Source: Candidatus Poseidoniaceae archaeon
GTDB lineage: Archaea; Thermoplasmatota; Poseidoniia; Poseidoniales; Poseidoniaceae
Assembly: GCA_013330765.1 (NCBI GenBank)
Contig: DUHU01000127.1
Coordinates: 1 to 8,729 of the forward strand
DNA length: 8,729 nt
Reading direction: 5' to 3'
A model generated the notes under the pieces. The model saw only the letters and a program-made list of their open reading frames with translations, did not search any database and was not told where the DNA came from. Positions 1 through 5,525 of this stretch are shown one piece after another; position 1 is the stretch's first letter; the number at the start of each line of letters is the position of its first letter. The position numbers and the translations under genes are program-made.

Positions 1-596
1 GAATAGTTGGCCCAGAACCCGGCCAAGTCGGGGTTCTCGTTGATCCCAAGAAGCATCGTGTCGATCACGTTTCCGTCGTTGTACACAGGAACGGTCACAT
101 CCACAACATCGCCCGGCTGGAGCACGACCAAACCGCCGTTGCCGGCACCCGACGCCTCAATGCGGGGCGCGTGGACATCGGACACCGAAAGGGCGAGCGT
201 CAGGCGGGTTTCCGCCGTCCCGTCAGCGTCTGAGACCACGAGATCGACCGTGTCGGCGTGAGCAGGAAGGCCCATGCCGTCCAAACGAACCACGATCGTG
301 GTGTTCTTGGACCACGTCGGGAAGACATTGGTGACGTTGGCGTCCAGCGCCAACACTTCCCAAGAAGGATGCAAGGAAGCGTTGTCAACCTCGACGTCGA
401 AACTGTCGATGGAGGAACCGTTGTTGGTGATCGTGAGGGTCACGTTTGCAAAGCCGCCCGGGACAAGCACGACGTGTTGCACGTCGACTGAGAGGTGAAT
501 CGCATCGTCCGCTGCCGCCGTACCGATGAACGGACTGAGGCTGACCAGCAAGAGCGAAACCACGAGGACGACGGCGGAGCGGCGTTCTGTCGTCAT
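1..596 (-). CDS. Secreted beta-sandwich (CARDB/NEW3-like) protein, N-terminal part
   Basis: The frame opens at an ATG (594-596, read on the minus strand) and stays open to the window edge, giving 198 residues without a stop; the C-terminal part lies outside. Residues 1-29 are a typical Sec signal peptide: MTTERR, a hydrophobic core VVLVVSLLLVSL, then a small-residue cleavage region TAAA before DD. No cysteine follows, so it is not a lipoprotein. Two beta-rich segments (about 33-104 and 145-198) carry the pattern VxLxPGGxxNVTLTITNNG and VVLQPGDVVDVTVPVYNDGN, as in CARDB or NPCBM-associated NEW3 domains, Ig-like modules of exported archaeal and bacterial proteins. Five N-X-S/T sequons (N51, N59, N72, N87, N98) fit an N-glycosylated surface protein. 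It lies 74 bases downstream of metK on the same strand and may be co-transcribed or have its own promoter. The exact function cannot be told from this fragment; it could be a surface-layer-associated, adhesin or enzyme-anchoring protein. Confidence 0.85.
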   Translation of the reverse strand, partial: MTTERRSAVVLVVSLLLVSLSPFIGTAAADDAIHLSVDVQHVVLVPGGFANVTLTITNNGSSIDSFDVEVDNASLHPSWEVLALDANVTNVFPTWSKNTTIVVRLDGMGLPAHADTVDLVVSDADGTAETRLTLALSVSDVHAPRIEASGAGNGGLVVLQPGDVVDVTVPVYNDGNVIDTMLLGINENPDLAGFWANY

Positions 597-605
597 TGGA
601 ACCGC

Positions 606-620
606 TGGTGCCTCGCACCA
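606..620 (-). repeat. Inverted repeat (6-bp stem, 3-nt loop) upstream of secreted-protein gene
   Basis: TGGTGC (606-611) and GCACCA (615-620) are perfect reverse complements with a CTC spacer. It lies 9 bases upstream of the ATG at 596, between metK and the secreted-protein gene. In RNA it would form a hairpin close to the start codon. There is no following T-tract, so a classical terminator is unlikely. Its role is unknown. Confidence 0.6.
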
Positions 621-622
621 AT

Positions 623-634
623 GCCTCTTGAGGC
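623..634 (-). repeat. Second inverted repeat in the metK/secreted-protein gap
   Basis: GCCTC (623-627) and GAGGC (630-634) are reverse complements with only TT between them; as RNA this would be a 4-bp stem with a 4-nt loop. It lies 2 bases from the neighbouring inverted repeat at 606-620, so the gap after metK contains two adjacent short hairpins. It may mark the metK mRNA 3' end or be chance in GC-rich DNA. Confidence 0.45.
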
Positions 635-670
635 CACCGCAATTTCGCTTGCTTCAAGTGCGGCTTCGCG

Positions 671-1903
671 TCAACCACGAAGGGCGTCGAGAATGCTCGG
701 GTCAAGGGCTTCCCATGGGAAGGTCCCATCGGCCCCTGCTTGACGGCCGAAGTGGCCACCAGCTGCGGTGGGTGCGTAAATCGGCTTCAGCAAGTTGAGG
801 CGAGCCGCAATGGACGCTGGGCGGAAGTCGAAGACCTCGCGAACCAAGTCAGAGAGGGCGTTGTCGTCCAGGGTCGACGTGCCGAAGGATTCAGCCCGTA
901 GGCTGACGGGCTCGGCCACGCCGATGACGTACGCCAACTGGATTTCGCACTTGGTGGCAAGGCCTGCAGCCACCACGTGCTTGGCGGCCCAACGTGCCGC
1001 ATAAGCCGCTGACCTGTCGACCTTCGACGGATCTTTGCCGGAGAAGGCTCCACCGCCGTGGCGGCCCATGCCGCCGTACGTGTCGACGATGATTTTGCGT
1101 CCGGTCAAACCGGCGTCCGCATGCGGACCACCAGGGTCGGCAAAGCGACCGGTGCCGTTGACGACCAGGCGGTAGGTCTCGGGGAGAAGTTCGGCTGGAA
1201 TGGCGTGCTCGACCACGTTGGAACGCACCTCGGATTCAACAAAGGCGCGCTCTGCCTGCTCGCTTCCGTGGACGTCAATCAGGCCGTTGTCGTGTTGGAT
1301 GGCGATGACGACGGTGTCGACCACCGGCGCCTTGCCTTCTTCGTAGCGAACCGTCACCTGCGATTTCCCGTCGGGTCGGGCCCACGGCAACACGCCCTCC
1401 TCGCGCACGGCCGTGAGGCGGCGTGTCAAGCGCTGCGACAACGCCGCAGCCAGGGGGAAGTATCGTCCCTTGAGGTCGTCGTAGGCCTCGGTTTCATTGC
1501 ACGCATATCCAAACATCAAGCCTTGGTCGCCTGCTCCTTGGGCCACGCCAAGGTCGTTGACACCCTGAGCGATGTTGGCCGCTTGGGTGGTGATGTGAAC
1601 GTGCACGTCCGTCAAGTCGGGCGTGGTGGCGTCCATGCCGATGGCGTGATCCACATAACCGATGTCGGCAGCGGCACGGCGCGCCAAGGCTTCGTAATCC
1701 GGGGCCTCGCCGTTGAGCGACACCTCTCCTGCAAGCACGATGATGCTCTTGTCTGGCGAGCCCTTCACGAGGGTCTCAACGGCGACACGAGCGTTGGAAT
1801 CGACGGCCAAACACGCGTCAACGATGGTGTCAGAGATCGCGTCGCAGAGCTTGTCTGGATGGCCTGACGTGACCGACTCCGACGTGAACAGTTCGACGGT
1901 CAT
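671..1903 (-). CDS. metK: S-adenosylmethionine synthetase (methionine adenosyltransferase), bacterial type
   Basis: The enzyme makes S-adenosylmethionine from methionine and ATP, releasing phosphate and pyrophosphate, in the cytoplasm. The 410-residue protein has the bacterial/eukaryal MAT signatures: LFTSESVTSGHPDKLCDAISD at 5-25 (ATP and methionine binding; quoted in part), GAGDQGLMFGYA at 123-134, DAGLTGRKIIVDTYGG at 263-278, and the glycine-rich loop GGGAFSGKDPSKVDRSAAY at 283-301. Most archaea instead use a divergent archaeal MAT without these motifs, so this gene looks acquired from bacteria. I chose the ATG at 1903 because family members begin only a few residues before LFTSES. An in-frame ATG at 1945 would add 14 residues and has GGAGG (1956-1960) ten bases upstream, so it is a real alternative. 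A TATA-like TTTCATAT centred 27 bases upstream of 1903 would suit a leaderless transcript. It is divergent from aspS. The length is slightly above the usual 385-400 residues. Confidence 0.95.
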   Translation of the reverse strand: MTVELFTSESVTSGHPDKLCDAISDTIVDACLAVDSNARVAVETLVKGSPDKSIIVLAGEVSLNGEAPDYEALARRAAADIGYVDHAIGMDATTPDLTDVHVHITTQAANIAQGVNDLGVAQGAGDQGLMFGYACNETEAYDDLKGRYFPLAAALSQRLTRRLTAVREEGVLPWARPDGKSQVTVRYEEGKAPVVDTVVIAIQHDNGLIDVHGSEQAERAFVESEVRSNVVEHAIPAELLPETYRLVVNGTGRFADPGGPHADAGLTGRKIIVDTYGGMGRHGGGAFSGKDPSKVDRSAAYAARWAAKHVVAAGLATKCEIQLAYVIGVAEPVSLRAESFGTSTLDDNALSDLVREVFDFRPASIAARLNLLKPIYAPTAAGGHFGRQAGADGTFPWEALDPSILDALRG

Positions 1904-2000
1904 GGGTGACCCGCTGAAATCCGCCCATATGAAAGGTCGCCTCATGCAATCAACGCCTCCTCAACGATGCCTTGATGAGCGTCGGAGCATGGGGGCAAGC
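1904..2000. promoter_or_regulatory. Divergent metK/aspS intergenic region with TATA-like element
   Basis: This 97-base region separates the divergent starts of metK (minus) and aspS (plus). The minus strand reads TTTCATAT at 1934-1927, centred about 27 bases upstream of the metK ATG at 1903, the usual archaeal TATA-to-start distance for a leaderless transcript. CATATG (1926-1931) is palindromic, so on the plus strand the same element would predict an aspS transcript starting near 1957, some 45 bases before the aspS ATG. The match to the consensus TTTATATA is only moderate. If metK instead starts at 1945, this element falls inside its coding region and GGAGG at 1956-1960 becomes its ribosome binding site. 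Confidence 0.4.
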
Positions 2001-3410
2001 ATGGACGAGACGTGGCACCCCACGGCGTACCGCACCCACACGCTTGGTCAAATTCAGCGCGATGGCGCAGATTTGGTGGACCAAGAGGTCACCGTGGCCG
2101 GATTCCTTCACGCCAGCCGGGGCAAGGGAGCGATTTGTTTCGCCGACCTACGCGACGGCACCGGGATGACCCAGGTGTTCGCCAAAGCCGACACCCTTGG
2201 CGAGGAACAGTTGAGCCTCTTGCAGGGACTGACCCGGGAAAGCACGCTGGCGGTCACGGGAACCGTGGCTCAAAAGCGCCCGCCCAAGACGAAGGAGGGA
2301 CAAGCACCCCCCCCTCCTGCTTACGAGGTTCTCGCCACGTCCATCACCGTCATCGCTGAAGCTCAAGCACCCCTTCCCCTCGGCGTTACGGACACCGTCG
2401 GCGTCGGTCTCGACACCCGCCTCGACAACCGTTTCCTCGACCTTCGCCGTGCGCACGTCAACGCCATGTTTCGACTTCGCGCCAAGGTCCTGCAATACGG
2501 CCGGGAGCACCTCATCACGGAGGGATTCATCGAGACCCACACGCCGAAGATCGTCGCGACGGCCACCGAAGGCGGAACCGACCTGTTCCCCATGACCTAC
2601 TTCGAAACCCCTGCGTTCCTGAACCAGTCGCCGCAGTTGTTCAAGCAGCTGTGCATGAGCGGCGGCCTGGAGCGCGTGTTCGAAATTGGCCCTGCCTTCC
2701 GTGCAGAAAAGCACGACACGTACCGTCACCTGAACGAGTTCATCTCCTTCGACATCGAATCGTCGTGGTCGACAGACGACGACGTCATGGGCGTCCTCGA
2801 AAGGATGCTGCATCACATTTGGTCCTCGGTCGCGAGCGACCCTGCAAGCCAAGCCCACATCGCCACCATCAACACTTGGCGAGCCAGCCAGGACGAGGAA
2901 CCGGTCGAAGTCATCGTTCCAGAGTTGCCCTTCCCACGTGTGGAATACGACGATGCCATTCGCATCATCAAGGAACGCGGTGGATCCATTGAATGGGGCG
3001 ACGACATCGACGCCGAGAACAGCGACCTTCTGGCCCAAGGCCTCCCGCAGTTCTACTTCATCCCACGTTGGCCAATGGACCTCAAGCCCTTCTACATCCA
3101 CCAGGTCGAAGGTGAACAAGGTTCCACAGGCCGGCCGTTGAGCCGAGGATTTGACCTCAACTTCGGGCGGGACGAGATGACCTCCGGCGGTCAGCGCGAA
3201 CACCGCATTGACGTGTTGTGCGACAACCTACGCGACATGGACCTCGACCCTGAGGAATTCGAATTCTATGTGGCCGGCTTCCGCCACGGCGTGCCGCCGC
3301 ACGCAGGCTGGGGCCTTGGCGTAGAGCGGATCCTGATGGTCTTGACCGGTGCCAAGAACGTCCGCGAGACCGTTTTGTTCCCACGCGACCGACGCCGCGT
3401 CAGCCCCTGA
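2001..3410 (+). CDS. aspS: Aspartyl-tRNA synthetase, archaeal/eukaryal type
   Basis: Class II synthetase that activates aspartate with ATP and charges tRNA(Asp), possibly also tRNA(Asn). The 469 residues comprise an N-terminal OB-fold anticodon-binding domain (about 17-125: VTVAGFLHASRGKGAICFADLRD and following strands, quoted only as key residues V-A-G and D-L-R-D) and a catalytic core. Motif 1 falls in the region after FRLRAKVL; motif 2 is FEIGPAFRAEKHDTYRHLNE at 227-246; motif 3 is GWGLGVERILMVLTG beginning at 436. No bacterial GAD insertion is present and the length fits the archaeal form (about 430-440), slightly longer. Part of the excess is a proline-rich loop in the OB fold (RPPK, then PPPP at 103-106), encoded across a run of eight C (2307-2314). 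The start could equally be ATG 1989 (four extra residues); neither has a well-spaced Shine-Dalgarno, and 2001 is chosen because YRTH, the usual archaeal AspRS opening, follows closely. An alpha/beta hydrolase gene follows 38 bases downstream. Confidence 0.95.
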   Translation: MDETWHPTAYRTHTLGQIQRDGADLVDQEVTVAGFLHASRGKGAICFADLRDGTGMTQVFAKADTLGEEQLSLLQGLTRESTLAVTGTVAQKRPPKTKEGQAPPPPAYEVLATSITVIAEAQAPLPLGVTDTVGVGLDTRLDNRFLDLRRAHVNAMFRLRAKVLQYGREHLITEGFIETHTPKIVATATEGGTDLFPMTYFETPAFLNQSPQLFKQLCMSGGLERVFEIGPAFRAEKHDTYRHLNEFISFDIESSWSTDDDVMGVLERMLHHIWSSVASDPASQAHIATINTWRASQDEEPVEVIVPELPFPRVEYDDAIRIIKERGGSIEWGDDIDAENSDLLAQGLPQFYFIPRWPMDLKPFYIHQVEGEQGSTGRPLSRGFDLNFGRDEMTSGGQREHRIDVLCDNLRDMDLDPEEFEFYVAGFRHGVPPHAGWGLGVERILMVLTGAKNVRETVLFPRDRRRVSP

Positions 3411-3426
3411 GCCGACAGGTTGACGC
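3397..3426 (+). other. Two-part stem-loop spanning the aspS stop codon
   Basis: GCGTCA (3397-3402) pairs perfectly with TGACGC (3421-3426), and inside it CCTG (3406-3409) pairs with CAGG (3416-3419) around a 6-nt loop. The TGA stop of aspS (3408-3410) lies inside the structure. It is followed by TCCCCCCCC (3427-3435), not a T-tract, so intrinsic termination is uncertain. It could stabilise the aspS mRNA end or affect reading into the hydrolase gene. Confidence 0.45.
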
Positions 3427-3448
3427 TCCCCCCCCACCACCGCCCACC

Positions 3449-4216
3449 GTGCGGAAGGAAATTCGCTGGGGCGACGGGCCTGACCACGTGGCGGACCTCC
3501 ACCTTCCTGCCGAGGAAGGACCGTTCACCACCGATCAAGGCACGCCCGCCGTAATGCTCATCCATGGAGGCTTTTGGAAGCAAGCCTTCGACCGGTCGCT
3601 CATGACGCCGATGGCCGATGCCTTGGCGAAGGCCGGCGTGATCGTCTGGAACGTGGAGTACCGGCGCTGGAGTCCAGGTGACGAAGGGGTGTGGCAAGAA
3701 TCGATCAGTGACGTCATGCGTGCTTGGGGTCATCTCGAGGGATTGGACGGCGTTGACGCCACGCGCACGGCCGTCGTAGGGCATTCTGCGGGTGGCCACC
3801 TGGCCTTGGTCCTCGCGGCCCTCGCCGATCGGCGCCCGATGTTCTGCATCACACAAGCGGCCGTGGCCGACCTTGTGGCCGCCGACGCTGCGGCGTTGTC
3901 CGACCAGGGTGACGCATGCCAGCGTTGGGTGGGGAGCAGGGTCGAGGAAGGCGCACCGCCGTGGGAGGCCCTGAACCCCATTCACTTGGTCCCAACATGC
4001 CCGGTGGTGTTGACCCACGGCGAACATGACGAAGACGTCCCCATCGCGATGAGCGAGGCCTGTGCGGAGACCTACAGCAAAGGTGGAGCGGAGGCGAGGA
4101 TGCTGCCGCTGCCGGGCAATCACTACACGATCATCGACCCTCGACATGATTCTGGACGAAGGGTTCAAGAAGAGGTTCTTGGATGTCTCATGTCTGGTGG
4201 AACCAGTGGACCTTGA
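3449..4216 (+). CDS. Alpha/beta hydrolase, kynurenine formamidase/esterase-like
   Basis: A 255-residue serine hydrolase of the alpha/beta fold, probably cytoplasmic since no signal peptide is present. It shows an early strand VADLHLP (14-20), oxyanion-hole motif HGGFW (39-43), nucleophile elbow GHSAGG (111-116, Ser113), acid residue in HGEHDEDVP (likely Asp194) and catalytic His225 in GNHYTIIDP. HGG[FY]W with GHSAGG is characteristic of arylformamidases (kynurenine formamidase) and related carboxylesterases (BD-FAE-like), so hydrolysis of an amide or ester of a small acyl/aryl substrate is likely; the substrate cannot be read from sequence. No other kynurenine-pathway gene is seen in the window. 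The start is a GTG at 3449, chosen because the first conserved strand follows after a dozen residues and no in-frame ATG lies between it and the conserved core. No clear Shine-Dalgarno precedes it: the 38-base gap from aspS is dominated by a C-rich run. It probably shares the aspS transcript. Confidence 0.88.
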   Translation: MRKEIRWGDGPDHVADLHLPAEEGPFTTDQGTPAVMLIHGGFWKQAFDRSLMTPMADALAKAGVIVWNVEYRRWSPGDEGVWQESISDVMRAWGHLEGLDGVDATRTAVVGHSAGGHLALVLAALADRRPMFCITQAAVADLVAADAAALSDQGDACQRWVGSRVEEGAPPWEALNPIHLVPTCPVVLTHGEHDEDVPIAMSEACAETYSKGGAEARMLPLPGNHYTIIDPRHDSGRRVQEEVLGCLMSGGTSGP

Positions 4217-4217
4217 T

Positions 4218-4232
4218 TTGCCCGTGTGGCAA
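4218..4232 (+). repeat. Inverted repeat just after the hydrolase stop codon
   Basis: TTGCC (4218-4222) and GGCAA (4228-4232) are reverse complements with a 5-nt spacer, starting one base after the TGA at 4214-4216. It is a weak candidate for the transcript end of aspS-hydrolase, lying just before the promoter elements of the next gene. There is no following T-run. Confidence 0.35.
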
Positions 4233-4233
4233 C

Positions 4234-4254
4234 TTAAATCCAAGGGTTTAAATA
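4234..4254 (+). promoter_or_regulatory. Archaeal TATA box (TTTAAATA) with upstream TTAAAT copy
   Basis: TTTAAATA at 4247-4254 is close to the archaeal TATA consensus and stands out as an AT-rich island in GC-rich DNA. With the usual spacing it predicts a transcript start near 4277 and a leader of roughly 58 bases before the TFB ATG. A second TTAAAT at 4234-4239 lies exactly 14 bases upstream of the TTAAAT inside the TATA box. The second copy could be an alternative TATA box, an upstream regulator site, or the BRE-side context. It is the probable promoter for the TFB-SDR-TPR-monooxygenase cluster. Confidence 0.65.
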
Positions 4255-4320
4255 CGTCGGCGGCTGAATAAGACACGTTCTTGTTCTGCTGGACGGCGAC
4301 ATGCCGCCGGCAACCAAGAC

Positions 4321-4326
4321 GAGGAG
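4321..4326 (+). promoter_or_regulatory. Ribosome binding site deciding the TFB start
   Basis: GAGGAG ends eight bases before the ATG at 4335. It supports that ATG over the TTG at 4281, which would add 18 residues ahead of the zinc ribbon and would start almost at the predicted transcript start. Confidence 0.6.
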
Positions 4327-4334
4327 CGGAAAAC

Positions 4335-5501
4335 ATGAGCGTAGAAACGGCAAACGGAAACAACAACGACAACTGTGGAGAATGTGGAGGGCACCTTCGC
4401 CTTGACCACCAACGTGGCGAACTGGAATGTGTGGTGTGTGGGCTCACCTACGACGCCCCAGCAGCACCGATGACCTTCGTTCCAGAAGGCCATGGGACCA
4501 CCCGCACTGGCAACCCCTACCATCAGGAAGCCACGGGCTCCACCATCGGGACCACATACGGTGACCTGCGTGACGTACCTGCCAAGCACAGGGCCATGTA
4601 CCGCAGGATGGCCCTTCACAACAAGTTCGCCAAGCCGAGCCCACCTCAGCACACGGCGGCCAAGGTGTGGGACATCATCGCTGCGGAGAACGGCCAGGCC
4701 TTGGCCAACGCCATGTACGACGCCAACTTGTTGGACGACCTGTTGCGCCCGGTCCGCCCCGACCACAAGGGCTCCACGATGACCAAGCGTGCGAAGGCGA
4801 TCCTCGCGGCGGCCGAAGCCGCGGGAACGCACCTCATCCAACCGTCGGGCCAATGGTCGCGTTCGACCAGCACAGGAAAGACGCCAGAGGAGCGTGAGGC
4901 GAACAAGCTGAGCACCTCCCAGAAGGAGGCCATCCTCGCTGCGGCATGCGTCAGCATCTACGGCGCCATGTACCCTGGCGCACCCTCGAGCGTGGCCAGC
5001 GTGCAGAAGCGCCTCTTGGAAGGCTCTGGTTTGGACATGGAGGCAGCAAAGCAGCACCTCCAAAAGGCCAGCAGGGGCATGAAGCGCCACCTTCGCGACC
5101 TGTACGCGCTCGGCTTCTTCGTGCCCCGTGCCCGCAACGCTGCTGCCCACGAACAGTGGGTCGACGAGCAAGTCGGCTTGCACTTGAGTGACCTGCAGCA
5201 AGCGTTGGCAGCCGACAAGGCGCTGGTCCCATACTTGGACGACTTGATTCGCGATGCAGACCTCCGCCTCCACGCGATGAAGGGCGTGAACAAGGCGCTG
5301 GACGTGGACAGCCCGTACCTGCACCTTCCTCCCGTCAAGCTCGCTGGATTGGCGGTCTACAGCGCGCTGCACGCCGCAGGTTTGGAGCGCGGGGTCCGCG
5401 GGCGCATGGCCGAGGCTTTGGTGCTGTGCGAGGACACCATCCCGCTGCTCCGTGAGCGCTTGCTGGACGACTTCGACGAAGGCTTGGACCCGGTCGCTTA
5501 A
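4335..5501 (+). CDS. tfb: Transcription initiation factor B (TFIIB homologue), divergent and extended
   Basis: TFB recruits RNA polymerase to TBP-bound promoters and helps open the DNA. The N-terminus has a zinc ribbon C14-x2-C17-x14-C32-x2-C35 (CGEC...RGELECVVCG), as in TFIIB. It is followed by RTGNP (57-61) and GSTIG (68-72), matching the B-reader/linker pattern RTGxP...GLxTxIG, and a basic segment with RRM at 90-92. Two cyclin-like repeats follow: the first includes STSQKEAILAAACVSIYGA near 193-210, the second includes LPPVKLAGLAVYSALHAAG near 332-350. At 388 residues it is clearly longer than the usual 300-320; the extra length lies mainly in the first cyclin repeat, in a Ser/Thr/Lys-rich stretch around 145-190, and in the linker between repeats. 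The cyclin cores are weakly conserved, so this may be one of several TFB paralogues rather than the general factor. It has its own TATA box and Shine-Dalgarno and heads a same-strand cluster; the next gene begins 24 bases downstream. Confidence 0.88.
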   Translation: MSVETANGNNNDNCGECGGHLRLDHQRGELECVVCGLTYDAPAAPMTFVPEGHGTTRTGNPYHQEATGSTIGTTYGDLRDVPAKHRAMYRRMALHNKFAKPSPPQHTAAKVWDIIAAENGQALANAMYDANLLDDLLRPVRPDHKGSTMTKRAKAILAAAEAAGTHLIQPSGQWSRSTSTGKTPEEREANKLSTSQKEAILAAACVSIYGAMYPGAPSSVASVQKRLLEGSGLDMEAAKQHLQKASRGMKRHLRDLYALGFFVPRARNAAAHEQWVDEQVGLHLSDLQQALAADKALVPYLDDLIRDADLRLHAMKGVNKALDVDSPYLHLPPVKLAGLAVYSALHAAGLERGVRGRMAEALVLCEDTIPLLRERLLDDFDEGLDPVA

Positions 5502-5508
5502 GTCTGAG

Positions 5509-5520
5509 GCCCTCAAGGGC
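5509..5520 (+). repeat. Short hairpin between TFB and SDR genes
   Basis: GCCC-TCAA-GGGC is a perfect 4-bp stem with a TCAA tetraloop (5 bp of symmetry if the loop is shortened to CA). It occupies half of the 24-base gap and its 3' arm overlaps the AAGGG (5515-5519) that would be the SDR ribosome binding site, so folding could mask that site. It resembles the TCAA-loop hairpin after the SDR gene at 6342-6360. Confidence 0.45.
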
Positions 5521-5525
5521 GATTC

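Noticed and set aside
1058..1867. Plus-strand open frame opposite metK
   Set aside because: It is the complement of highly conserved MetK motifs and has no ribosome binding site or recognisable domain.
1713..2000. N-terminal extension of aspS back into the metK region
   Set aside because: The frame is open, but the added 96 residues are antisense to the conserved start of MetK and lie ahead of the normal AspRS N-terminus.
2148..3203. Long minus-strand open frame opposite aspS
   Set aside because: The plus strand encodes AspRS with class II motifs throughout; the antisense translation shows no coherent fold or motif.
3427..3435. Run of eight C after aspS as a terminator or slippage signal
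   Set aside because: Archaeal termination uses T-rich tracts; a C-run alone supports nothing, and it lies outside coding sequence.
3266..4447. Minus-strand open frame opposite the hydrolase and TFB start
   Set aside because: It crosses the end of aspS, the hydrolase and the TFB promoter on the opposite strand; composition is that of a shadow frame.
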